Of a DNA stretch of 64,000 nucleotides, positions 45,150-53,744 are shown piece after piece. Under the pieces are notes generated by a model that worked only from the letters and a program-made list of their open reading frames with translations, was not told where the DNA came from and searched no databases. Position 1 is the first letter of the stretch. The number at the start of each line of letters is the position of its first letter. The stretch comes from QQVM01 sp035341855 (GTDB lineage: Bacteria > Bacteroidota > Bacteroidia > AKYH767-A > 2013-40CM-41-45), in assembly GCA_035341855.1 (NCBI GenBank), contig DAOQWA010000009.1, forward strand, positions 1 to 64,000, read 5' to 3'. Both the position numbers and the translations under genes were made by a program.

Positions 45150-46673
45150 ATGAATAAAAAAGTAGTCCTGATCATCATGGACGGCTGGGGAAAAGGTCAA
45201 GAAACAGATGCTAATGCTATTTTCAAAGCCAGAACAGCATTTATAGATTCCTTATTTAAAAACAAACCACATGCAGAGTTAAAAACCTCCGGTGAAGACG
45301 TCGGTTTACCTGACGGGCAAATGGGAAATTCTGAAGTCGGGCATTTAAATATTGGTGCAGGAAGAGTCGTATATCAGGATCTTGTGCGGATCAATGTTGA
45401 TATAAAGGAGAACATTTTTCAGAAACAAAAAGTACTCCTGCAAGCCGTGGAATATGTAAAAAAGAACAAAAAGAAATTACACCTGATTGGCCTGGTATCT
45501 GACGGAGGAGTACACTCTCATATTGATCATATAAAAGCATTGTGTGATCTGGCTCATAAAGAAGCCGTCTCAGACCTTTTTATACATGCATTTACTGACG
45601 GAAGGGATACTGATCCTAAAAGCGGTATGGGCTTTCTGAAAGACTTGCAGGATCACATGAATAACTCAGCCGGGAAAATAGCTTCCATAGTAGGCCGTTA
45701 CTATGCCATGGACAGAGACAAACGGTGGGACAGAGTCAAAAAGGCATATGACTTACTTGTTCACGGTATCGGTACTGAAAGTCATGACCCTTTTGTCTCT
45801 ATTGAAAAATCTTACGAGAATAATATAACCGATGAATTTATTGAACCTATTGTGGTTCGCAATGACAAAGGTGAAGCAATGGCCACAATTCAACCGGGAG
45901 ATGCGGTCATTTGTTTTAATTTTCGTACTGATCGTTGTCGTGAAATAACAATGGCATTAACACAAAAGGATTTTCACGAACAGAACATGCACCACATGGA
46001 ATTGCATTATGTTACGATGACAAATTATGACGAGACTTTTAGTAATATAAATGTCGTTTACGACAAAGACAATTTGAAAAATACTTTAGGAGAAGTTATA
46101 GAGAAGTCTGGTAGATCACAGATCCGTATCGCAGAGACAGAAAAGTACCCGCACGTTTCATTCTTCTTTTCTGGAGGAAGGGAGGAACCATTTAAAAATG
46201 AGAAAAGAATACTTATTCCTTCACCTAAAGTTGCAACCTATGATCTTCAACCGGAGATGAGTGCTAAAGAAGTGACTGAAGCAATTTGTAGAGAACTTCA
46301 AGAAGGAACTTGTGACTTTGTTTGTCTAAATTTTGCCAACACCGACATGGTAGGTCATACCGGTGTATTTCAGGCAGTGATGAAGGCCGCTGAAACTGTT
46401 GACGAGTGCGTTAAAAAAGTTGTTGAAACAGGAATGAAAAATTCTTACTCTTTTCTAATCACTGCTGATCACGGCAATGCAGAATTCATGATCAATGAAG
46501 ATGGATCGCCAAACACTGCACATACAAAAAATCCGGTTCCTTTATTTCTCCTTGATAATGATTATACCAAAATAAAAAATGGTCGTCTTGCCGATCTTGC
46601 ACCAAGTATTTTATTTTTAATGGGACTGGATCAACCGGAAGAGATGACAGGAAAAGTATTGATCAGCAAATAG
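45150..46673 (+). CDS. gpmI: 2,3-bisphosphoglycerate-independent phosphoglycerate mutase
   Basis: A 507-residue glycolytic enzyme of the alkaline phosphatase superfamily with two Mn ions. Metal ligands include Asp11 (IIMDGWG) and the nucleophile Ser61 in QMGNSEVGHLNIGAGR; other blocks are FTDGRDTDPKSG, VGRYYAMDRDKRWDR and ITADHGNAE. The ATG at 45150 aligns with family starts; the frame is open to 45066 but the extra 28 residues do not resemble the family. 90 bases after the kinase stop. Confidence 0.97.
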   Translation: MNKKVVLIIMDGWGKGQETDANAIFKARTAFIDSLFKNKPHAELKTSGEDVGLPDGQMGNSEVGHLNIGAGRVVYQDLVRINVDIKENIFQKQKVLLQAVEYVKKNKKKLHLIGLVSDGGVHSHIDHIKALCDLAHKEAVSDLFIHAFTDGRDTDPKSGMGFLKDLQDHMNNSAGKIASIVGRYYAMDRDKRWDRVKKAYDLLVHGIGTESHDPFVSIEKSYENNITDEFIEPIVVRNDKGEAMATIQPGDAVICFNFRTDRCREITMALTQKDFHEQNMHHMELHYVTMTNYDETFSNINVVYDKDNLKNTLGEVIEKSGRSQIRIAETEKYPHVSFFFSGGREEPFKNEKRILIPSPKVATYDLQPEMSAKEVTEAICRELQEGTCDFVCLNFANTDMVGHTGVFQAVMKAAETVDECVKKVVETGMKNSYSFLITADHGNAEFMINEDGSPNTAHTKNPVPLFLLDNDYTKIKNGRLADLAPSILFLMGLDQPEEMTGKVLISK

Positions 46674-46711
46674 AAAAGAATCGTTTATCAATTTAATTCA
46701 AATATTTAACC

Positions 46712-48085
46712 ATGGAAGAAACACAAGAGTATATTAAAAATAATGAAAAAAGATTTTTGGATGAACTCTTTGATTTGCTGAGAATTCCCTCTGTAAGTGC
46801 AGACAGCAAATACGAAAAGGATGTTGTCCGTGCAGCTGATTTCATCAAATCAAAACTTGAATCTGCGGGAGCAGACAAAGTTGAAGTTTGCAGAACCAAA
46901 GGACATCCAATCGTTTATGGAGAAAAAATTATAGACCCAAAACTTCCTACTGTCATAGTCTACGGTCATTATGATGTGCAGCCTGCTGATCCATTGAACT
47001 TATGGGACAATCCACCCTTCGAACCAATCATCAAAAACGGAAAGATCTTTGCCCGTGGAGCCTGCGACGATAAAGGACAGGTTTACATGCATATAAAAGC
47101 TTTTGAAGGGATGATGAAAACCAATTCTTTACCCTGCAATGTTCGCTTTATGATTGAAGGTGAGGAAGAAGTGGGTTCTGCCAATTTAGGCTTATGGGTG
47201 AAAGAAAATAAAAATCGTTTACAAGGCGATGTGATCCTGATCTCTGATACATCCATTATTGCTAATGATACGCCTTCCATTGAAGCCGGTTTAAGAGGAC
47301 TAAGTTACGTTCAGGTAGAGGTCAGCGGTCCAAATCGTGATCTGCATAGCGGAGTTTATGGAGGTGCTGTGGGTAATCCAATTCAAGTGCTTTGTGAAAT
47401 GATCGCTTCATTGAAAGATAATGACGATCATATTACTATACCGGGATTTTATGACGATGTTCAGGAGTTATCAAAATCAGAAAGAGAAGAGCTAAACAAA
47501 ACGCCCTTCGACTTGGATGAGTTTAAAAAGGACCTTGGCGTTGCTGATGTGAGAGGTGAAAAGGGTTATTCAACTTTAGAGCGGACAGGCATACGTCCTA
47601 CTCTTGAGTTGAACGGAATCTGGGGAGGTTATACAGGTGAAGGCTCAAAAACCGTTTTACCAGCTCAGGCTTTCGCCAAAATAAGTATGCGTCTGGTACC
47701 AAATCAATCTTCAGAAAAAATTACGGAGCTTTTCACTAAACATTTTGAAAAAATCGCACATCCTTCTGTAAAAGTAAAAGTAACCCCGCATCATGGAGGT
47801 GAACCGGTCGTTACGCCAACAGACTCTGTTGCTTTCAAGGCAGCGAGTAAGGCTATGGAAAAAACTTTTGGGAAGAAACCTATCCCGACACGTGGAGGAG
47901 GAAGTATTCCAATTGTTGCTCTCTTCGAAAAAGAGCTTGGTTTGAAATCTGTACTTATGGGCTTCGGGCTGGATAGTGACCTTATCCATTCACCAAATGA
48001 AAATTTCGGAGTATTCAACTTCATGAAAGGAATTGAAACCATCCCGCTTTTCTTTCAAAATTTTACAGAGATGAGTAAAAAATAA
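46712..48085 (+). CDS. M20 family dipeptidase
   Basis: A 457-residue zinc peptidase (M20; peptidase V/CNDP-like). Metal ligands are His86 and Asp88 in YGHYDVQPADP, the ACDDKGQVYMH aspartate and the IEGEEEVGS glutamates; the dimerisation lid domain is at about 190-340. The pattern YGHYDVQP and RGGGSIP near the end are typical of the dipeptidase/succinyl-diaminopimelate desuccinylase group, and Bacteroidota copies act on dipeptides. It follows gpmI by 38 bases and ends at a bidirectional terminator. Confidence 0.92.
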   Translation: MEETQEYIKNNEKRFLDELFDLLRIPSVSADSKYEKDVVRAADFIKSKLESAGADKVEVCRTKGHPIVYGEKIIDPKLPTVIVYGHYDVQPADPLNLWDNPPFEPIIKNGKIFARGACDDKGQVYMHIKAFEGMMKTNSLPCNVRFMIEGEEEVGSANLGLWVKENKNRLQGDVILISDTSIIANDTPSIEAGLRGLSYVQVEVSGPNRDLHSGVYGGAVGNPIQVLCEMIASLKDNDDHITIPGFYDDVQELSKSEREELNKTPFDLDEFKKDLGVADVRGEKGYSTLERTGIRPTLELNGIWGGYTGEGSKTVLPAQAFAKISMRLVPNQSSEKITELFTKHFEKIAHPSVKVKVTPHHGGEPVVTPTDSVAFKAASKAMEKTFGKKPIPTRGGGSIPIVALFEKELGLKSVLMGFGLDSDLIHSPNENFGVFNFMKGIETIPLFFQNFTEMSKK

Positions 48086-48091
48086 ATGAAC

Positions 48092-48126
48092 AATAAAAGC
48101 CCGATACAACACATCGGGCTTTTATT
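48092..48126. terminator. Bidirectional terminator
   Basis: Perfect 14-base arms (core AAAAGCCCGAT and complement) with a seven-base loop between the convergent dipeptidase and DMT transporter genes. Confidence 0.9.
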
Positions 48127-48146
48127 TATTTAAAATTCTATAGTCC

Positions 48147-49022
48147 TCAGCGTTTTATATTGATAAGGTACACACCTAATAAAATACCTGACAAGCCGAA
48201 GATGTGTATCAATCCTAAATTCTCCTTATCATAAAATCCCCAGATCATAGCTACGATCGGAATCAGATAAGTCACGGATGATGCCGATAAGGCACCGGCC
48301 ATTTTTATCAATCGATTAAAGAGTACTGTTGAAATAGCTGTGCTAAAGATACCCAGAATAAGAATGGCACCCAGACTGTATGCTGCCCCGGGTACTTCCT
48401 GTGTTCGAGATATAAAATCACCGGAGAATAAATAAATTCCCATGGGAATGCCCGCAAACATCAATGCGAAACCGCTGATCATTATAGAGCCCATATCAGC
48501 CAGTCGGTATCTTAGAATATTTACACTAAAGGCATAACATATTGTAGCCAAAACTATATATCCTGCAAACCACGGATTACCATTTTCCAGCGTAGCGTTC
48601 TTACCTCCTACGAGAATTAAAGTACCGATCAATCCAATTATCAAACCGGCAACACGATTTCGGCCTCCGGGCATTCCGAAAAGAAAAAAACCAACCATCA
48701 TCGTGAACAATGGGGTCATAGCATTAATCATTCCGGCTACTGAACTGCTGATATTTGTTTCTGCGAGAGGGAACAATATGGCAGGAATTCCATTGCCCAA
48801 CATTCCCGTCAGAAAAAGAAATTTCCAACGAGACCTTTCTACCTGCCTGAATTTATGAACCACGAAAGGAAAGACACAAAGAAATGCCGAAAATACCCTC
48901 ACCGCACCAACCTGTGCCGGTGTATACACATCTAGTCCTCTTTTCATCAGAATGAAAGAGCTACCCCAAATCAGAGCAAGGATTGAAATAAGCAGGATGG
49001 TGGCTCTCCTATTATCAGCCAT
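48147..49022 (-). CDS. EamA/DMT family transporter
   Basis: A 291-residue membrane protein with ten hydrophobic helices in two EamA repeats. Family marks: ALIWGSSFILMKRGLDVYTPAQVGAVRV at the start and SSVTYLIPIVAMIWGF near the end. Substrate cannot be predicted; members export amino acids, nucleotides or metabolites. It lies 32 bases after the helicase gene on the same strand. Confidence 0.9.
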   Translation of the reverse strand: MADNRRATILLISILALIWGSSFILMKRGLDVYTPAQVGAVRVFSAFLCVFPFVVHKFRQVERSRWKFLFLTGMLGNGIPAILFPLAETNISSSVAGMINAMTPLFTMMVGFFLFGMPGGRNRVAGLIIGLIGTLILVGGKNATLENGNPWFAGYIVLATICYAFSVNILRYRLADMGSIMISGFALMFAGIPMGIYLFSGDFISRTQEVPGAAYSLGAILILGIFSTAISTVLFNRLIKMAGALSASSVTYLIPIVAMIWGFYDKENLGLIHIFGLSGILLGVYLINIKR

Positions 49023-49054
49023 AGAAAAAAATTATAATAAGTATAAAACTCCTC

Positions 49055-50350
49055 CTACTTTTTGGTTTTGTTTTTAGTCCTGGTCTTAGCTTTCACTATG
49101 CTCTTCTTATCATGAAATGCACCCTGATAGTCAGGATCATCTTTCCGTTTTTGCATATCGATCTCACGAAGCATTGTTTGTTGTTCTTCAAAAAGTGTTT
49201 CTGTAATTTCTACGGAAGAGGGAATGATCTCCACCTGCACCTTTTGTCCGATCAACTTCTGTATTTTCTTCCAGTGGTATTCATCATGGGGTGCACAAAA
49301 GGTAATGGAATCTCCGGTATGAAAAGCCCTGCCGGTTCTGCCAATCCTATGAATATAATCTTCATAAATTAAGGGCACGTCAAAATTGATCACATGACTT
49401 ACCTCGTCAATATCAATTCCGCGTGCTCCAACATCAGTAGCTACCAGAAAACGAATCTTATCTTCCCGAAAATGTTGCAAAGAATTTAACCTGGTGTTCT
49501 GACTTTTATTTCCATGGATCACTCTCACCATTTCGGGTCCATACTTTCTTCCAAAGAATTTGGAAATATTTGTAGCAGTTGCTTTGGTCTTACAGAAAAT
49601 GATAACTTTTCGAAACTCTTGATCAAGGAGCATGTGTTCAAGCAAATTAATCTTAGTTCTCAGATTAGGAACATAGTAAACACATTGCGAAACGGTTTTT
49701 GCAGTTTTAATCTCAGGAGAAATTCTGATCTCCATGGGAGCTACAAGAAAATCTTCTGATATTGATTTAACTTTATCGTTCCACGTCGCGGTAAAAAGCA
49801 GATTCTGTCGCTTGCGTGGGATGACGCCAAGGATTTTATTAATCTGCGGACGAAAGCCCATATCCAACAAACGTTCCGCTTCATCAAGGACAAACATTTG
49901 GAGTTTCTTGAAATGAAGATGACCCGGAAGATACATTTCCATCAACCTGCCGGGCGTTGCAACCAATATATCCACGCCTTTTGAAACTTCTTCAATCTGA
50001 TGTTTCAATCCTACTCCACCATAGAGTGATACAATCCGTAAGTCAGTATACAAGGCCAGAGTTCGCAATTGTTCAGTTACCTGAATTGTAAGTTCACGAG
50101 TTGGGACGACAATTAAAGCTCTTGCATCATCACCTTGTGCATATTTAATTTTCATCAAAAGAGGAATTCCATAGGCTGCGGTCTTGCCTGTGCCGGTTTG
50201 AGCTATGCCTAATATGTCATGACCGCCAAGTATTTGCGGAATTGCCTTTCGCTGAATATCGGTTGGCCTTTCGAATCCGGCTTCAGCTATGGCAGTAAGC
50301 AACTGCTTGTTTAATTTAAAATCAGAAAAATTTAATTCAGCACCTTTCAT
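49055..50350 (-). CDS. DEAD-box-type RNA helicase with a DEAE motif
   Basis: A 431-residue helicase. Motifs: Q motif FERPTDIQ, I AQTGTGKT, Ia PTRELT, Ib TPGRL, II LDEAERLLDMGF, III TAT (usually SAT), V ATDVGARGIDI, VI HRIGRTGRA. Motif II thus reads DEAE where DEAD is normal. A short Lys-rich C-terminal tail (about 410-431) may bind RNA. The start at 50350 (MKGAELNFSDFKL) is likely; a frame open to 50389 would add 13 residues. Probably involved in ribosome assembly or RNA decay; exact paralogue unknown. Confidence 0.9.
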   Translation of the reverse strand: MKGAELNFSDFKLNKQLLTAIAEAGFERPTDIQRKAIPQILGGHDILGIAQTGTGKTAAYGIPLLMKIKYAQGDDARALIVVPTRELTIQVTEQLRTLALYTDLRIVSLYGGVGLKHQIEEVSKGVDILVATPGRLMEMYLPGHLHFKKLQMFVLDEAERLLDMGFRPQINKILGVIPRKRQNLLFTATWNDKVKSISEDFLVAPMEIRISPEIKTAKTVSQCVYYVPNLRTKINLLEHMLLDQEFRKVIIFCKTKATATNISKFFGRKYGPEMVRVIHGNKSQNTRLNSLQHFREDKIRFLVATDVGARGIDIDEVSHVINFDVPLIYEDYIHRIGRTGRAFHTGDSITFCAPHDEYHWKKIQKLIGQKVQVEIIPSSVEITETLFEEQQTMLREIDMQKRKDDPDYQGAFHDKKSIVKAKTRTKNKTKK

Positions 50351-50417
50351 TAATCGCAAAGTTATACTCTTTAATTGATGGTTCAGCATTTCCTTGAAAG
50401 CATTCGGAGTATTTATG

Positions 50418-50447
50418 AAAAAAAATCCCCGTGGTTCTCACGGGGAT
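50418..50447 (-). terminator. Terminator of the M13 peptidase gene
   Basis: ATCCCCGTG/CACGGGGAT, five-base loop; on the minus strand it is followed by a run of T (A run at 50418-50425). It lies 30 nt after the peptidase stop codon. Confidence 0.92.
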
Positions 50448-50476
50448 CAATTTCCTGACAAAATCGAAGAAAACTA

Positions 50477-52516
50477 TTACCAGATCTTCGCTCTTACTGA
50501 ATCGGGGCGGAACATAGCATCTCCTTCGTTCACGTCAAAGGCTTTATAAAATTCTTGCAGGTTACTAAGAGATCCATTCACACGATACATTGCCGGCGAG
50601 TGAGGGTCTGTGATGATTCGTTGTGCGGCTGCTTCCGGACGGATATCTCCAGCCCAAATGGTAGCATATCCGAGAAAAAATCGTTGATCGGGAGTCAATC
50701 CGTCAATCTTCTGATTGCCTTTTCCTTGTTTTGTTCTTTTAAATGCTTCATAAGCTATACTTACCCCTCCCAGATCAGCAATATTTTCTCCAAGAGTAAG
50801 TTCTCCATTCACGTGCAATGTGTCCAGGACCGTAAAGGCATTGAACTGGTCTATGATGGTTTGAGCTTTGGTTACAAATTTCGCTGAATCTTCAGGTAAC
50901 CACCAGCTATTCAGATTTCCTTTTGCATCATAATTACGACCCTGATCATCGAATCCATGTGTGATCTCATGTCCGATCACAGCACCAATACCACCGTAAT
51001 TTACGGCATCATCGGCATTAGCATCAAAGAACGGTGGCTGAAGGATACCTGCCGGGAAGACGATTTCATTCATCAAAGGATGGTAATATGCATTTACTGT
51101 TGGAGGTGTCATTCCCCATTGTGTGCGATCGACAGGTTTTCCTATCTGATCGATCATATCCATATAATTCCACTGAGTAGCATTCATAAGGTTGGCGAAA
51201 AAATTATCGCGTGTGATCTCAAGGTCTTTATAGTCCTTGAATTTTTCAGTATACCCTATCTTCGTTTTGATAGCCTCAAGTTTCTCGGTAGCTTTTGCTT
51301 TGGTAACATCACTCATCCAATCCAATTTCTGGATGCGATCCTTGTAAACTGCCATAAGGTTAGCTACAAGTTCATCTGCACGTTTCTTTGCAGCAGGAGG
51401 AAAATACTTCGCTACATACAATTGTCCTAAAGCATCACCTATAAATGCATCCGTAAATTGTACCATGCGCTTCCACCGAGGCTGAATTTGTTTCTGACCA
51501 CTGAGAATTCGGTTGTTGAAGTCAAAATCCTGCATTACGAAATCATTACTTAAAACATTTCCTGCAAGATTTAGTAAGTGCCACTTCAAATATATTTTCC
51601 AGTCTTCTAGTGAGGTCCCGGATACTTGTCTGTTTAACTCCTTTAAAAAATCCGGTTGTCCAAGGACGAGATAATCATATTTGCCTGTTACTTTCATTCT
51701 GTCGAGCATAGTCGACCATGAAATTGAAGGTGTTAGTGAATCAAGACCGGAAACACTGAATTTATTATATGTTTTAAACGGATCGCGTTGCTCAGTCCGG
51801 GTCATTGATGCAGAAGCCAGACTTTTTTCAATGTTAAAAACAGTGGTGGCATACTTTTCAGATGTTTTAGCATCCAGCCCATAAAGCTCAAACATTTTGG
51901 TAACATGCTTCTTATATTCATCACGTATCATTGCAGAACGTGAATCATCTTTCAAATAATAATCACGATCAGGAAGTGAAAGTCCGCCCTGGTATAATTG
52001 AGGTACGATGATCTCACTATTCTTCGGATCTTGTCCTGCATAAAAACCAAACATCGGATTTGCGCCCCACATTTGTAGTTTAGCGACAAAGTTCAGCAGC
52101 TCATCCATGTTTGCAAGTCTGTCGATGGCTTCCATATCGGCTTTAATAGGTGTTGCACCTGCAGCTTCAATGCTGTTTGTGTCCATGGCGCTAAACCAAA
52201 AATCTCCAACCAATTGTTCGGGACTACCTTTTGTAAGGTTTGTTTTTTTTGATGCTTCTTCAGCAAGCTGATGAAGGTAGTTTCTATTATTCTCTGCAAG
52301 TTCGTTGAAAGAACCCCAACGTACCTGATCTTCAGGGATTGGATTTGCTTTCGTCCAACCACCGGTGGCATGATGATAAAAATTATGATCAGGACTGATA
52401 GTCGTATCAAAATTGGCAAGGTTTATACCTACTCCCTTGGTGGCTTCACTGTTCTGACACGAGTATTGAATTGATGTTGCTGCTATTAAAAGCAAGAACC
52501 CTACTGATTTTTTCAT
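50477..52516 (-). CDS. M13 family metallopeptidase (lipoprotein)
   Basis: A 679-residue neprilysin/endothelin-converting enzyme-like peptidase. Zinc site HEITH (His516, Glu517, His520) in VIGHEITHGFDDQGR, third ligand in GENIADLGG, substrate motif NAYYHP, and the C-terminal end W as usual (VRAKIW). The N-terminus MKKSVGFLLLIAATSIQYSCQN has a lipobox-like YSC, so the enzyme is probably an anchored periplasmic or surface lipoprotein. The ATG at 52516 is chosen for this signal; the frame is open to 52540. Single gene with own terminator. Confidence 0.95.
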   Translation of the reverse strand: MKKSVGFLLLIAATSIQYSCQNSEATKGVGINLANFDTTISPDHNFYHHATGGWTKANPIPEDQVRWGSFNELAENNRNYLHQLAEEASKKTNLTKGSPEQLVGDFWFSAMDTNSIEAAGATPIKADMEAIDRLANMDELLNFVAKLQMWGANPMFGFYAGQDPKNSEIIVPQLYQGGLSLPDRDYYLKDDSRSAMIRDEYKKHVTKMFELYGLDAKTSEKYATTVFNIEKSLASASMTRTEQRDPFKTYNKFSVSGLDSLTPSISWSTMLDRMKVTGKYDYLVLGQPDFLKELNRQVSGTSLEDWKIYLKWHLLNLAGNVLSNDFVMQDFDFNNRILSGQKQIQPRWKRMVQFTDAFIGDALGQLYVAKYFPPAAKKRADELVANLMAVYKDRIQKLDWMSDVTKAKATEKLEAIKTKIGYTEKFKDYKDLEITRDNFFANLMNATQWNYMDMIDQIGKPVDRTQWGMTPPTVNAYYHPLMNEIVFPAGILQPPFFDANADDAVNYGGIGAVIGHEITHGFDDQGRNYDAKGNLNSWWLPEDSAKFVTKAQTIIDQFNAFTVLDTLHVNGELTLGENIADLGGVSIAYEAFKRTKQGKGNQKIDGLTPDQRFFLGYATIWAGDIRPEAAAQRIITDPHSPAMYRVNGSLSNLQEFYKAFDVNEGDAMFRPDSVRAKIW

Positions 52517-52539
52517 TATGATATTTTTAGTTTGATTCA

Positions 52540-52547
52540 CAAAATTA
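52540..52547 (-). promoter_or_regulatory. -7 promoter element of the M13 peptidase gene
   Basis: On the minus strand TAATTTTG, a perfect TAnnTTTG, 23 bases before the chosen start codon. No -33 TTG at the proper distance. Confidence 0.4.
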
Positions 52548-52816
52548 CTAAAATCAAATGCTTAATTCCGGAGATTAACCTTTCTTTAACAGATGTACTG
52601 TACTGAAAGGCACGAGCGTATTATTTTTTTATGTTAAAAGAGAACAGAAAAATCTATAATTAATTTCGAAAGTTACGATCCTAAAATTGACACGAAATAT
52701 GAAAGGAAGGAACAGAAAATAAAAGGCTAATAATTTGAACAGCAAGTCAAAGCAAGTGCGCAATTCTGTTAAAACAAGGATATAAGTAAAATTTCGTACC
52801 TTCATAGTACAATAAA

Positions 52817-52847
52817 TTGCCCTTTTCACGCAATTGAATTAGATTTG
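52817..52847 (+). promoter_or_regulatory. Promoter of the lptC operon, next to the start codon
   Basis: TTG (52817-52819), 20-nt spacer, TAGATTTG (52840-52847): a full consensus match. The lptC ATG is only four bases after the -7 element, so the mRNA would be leaderless. Confidence 0.65.
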
Positions 52848-52851
52848 CCGC

Positions 52852-53412
52852 ATGTATTTTGTAAAAGCAGCTTTGTTTATTTTGCTTAGTGTATTGTTTA
52901 CATCTTGCGAGAATGACTTAAGCAAGGTGAAACTCTATGCCAAGGCAGAGAATAGTCCGGTTGAAACGGCTAAGAATATCAAAATCATTTATAGCGACTC
53001 GGCAAGAGTTCAGGTAGAAGTTAAAGCTCCTCAAATGGAAAGGTACGAGAGTGAAAACCCCTACTTTGAAATGAACAAAGGTTTGACGGCAACTTTCTTT
53101 GATGACGAGCTAAAAGTAAAAAGCAGAATGGACGCCGATTACGGGATTCGTTATGAGCGGGAGCAAAAAATGGAAGCCAAGAAAAACGTGATTGTTGTGA
53201 ACGAAAAGGGAGAACAATTGAATACTGAGCACCTTGTTTGGGATGAGAGAAAAGAAAAATTGACCAGTGATGAATTCGTAAAAATTACAACCAAAGATGA
53301 GGTAATCTATGGTAATGGCTTCGAAGCAAATCAAGATTTTTCGAAATACAAAATTTTCAATGTCAAAGGAACTTTTCCCATAAACAATAGCAAGCATGAT
53401 AAGGATTCTTGA
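52852..53412 (+). CDS. lptC: LPS export ABC transporter periplasmic protein LptC
   Basis: A 186-residue LptC: lipoprotein signal (YFVKAALFILLSVLFTSC, Cys19) in place of the membrane helix of E. coli LptC, then an LptC/OstA-like beta-jellyroll (NIKIIYSDSARVQVEVKAPQMERYESENPYFEMNKGL, then the strands MDADYGIRYEREQKMEAKKNVIVVNEKGEQLNTEHLVWD). It connects LptB2FG to LptA in LPS transport. First gene of a run with a small membrane protein and a CNNM protein, an order frequent in Bacteroidota. Confidence 0.9.
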   Translation: MYFVKAALFILLSVLFTSCENDLSKVKLYAKAENSPVETAKNIKIIYSDSARVQVEVKAPQMERYESENPYFEMNKGLTATFFDDELKVKSRMDADYGIRYEREQKMEAKKNVIVVNEKGEQLNTEHLVWDERKEKLTSDEFVKITTKDEVIYGNGFEANQDFSKYKIFNVKGTFPINNSKHDKDS

Positions 53413-53599
53413 AATATCCTGGCTGATCATTGCATTCATAACAGCGATAATAGCCATTTACCAGTTTTTTGTTGAAGGATGGCAGAGTGCTATCTGGATG
53501 CTTGGCATTACCCTTATTGCTGTGGTTATGTATAATATCAGGCACAGGCAACGTATTCGTTTTGAAAAACAAGACCGTGATGCCGCCAAATACCATTAA
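53396..53599 (+). CDS. Small two-helix membrane protein
   Basis: A 67-residue protein overlapping the end of lptC by 17 bases. Two hydrophobic helices (about 7-26 and 33-49) are followed by a basic tail (RHRQRIRFEKQDRDAAKYH). The overlap and the position lptC-small protein-CNNM support a real gene. Function unknown; perhaps a partner of LptC or of the CNNM protein. Confidence 0.65.
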   Translation: MIRILEISWLIIAFITAIIAIYQFFVEGWQSAIWMLGITLIAVVMYNIRHRQRIRFEKQDRDAAKYH

Positions 53600-53744
53600 G
53601 AATGAAATTTATACAATTCATGCATTCTTGATTTTTTAGCCTCACATTTTATTATGCGGAGAAAATGCCTGCAAGCTTTGGATTAAGGTCGATTTACCAT
53701 CAAAGATTTTTCTTTTTGTATCTTCGTAAAAATTAATCAGACAC

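Larger units (their letters stand above)
52517..52851. other. Divergent intergenic region (M13 peptidase / lptC)
   Basis: About 335 AT-rich bases with promoter elements at both ends and no supportable gene in the middle. Confidence 0.6.

Noticed and set aside
50957..51430. 157-residue plus-strand frame inside the M13 peptidase gene
   Set aside because: Antisense to a region of conserved peptidase sequence including the zinc site; Cys/His content comes from the complement.
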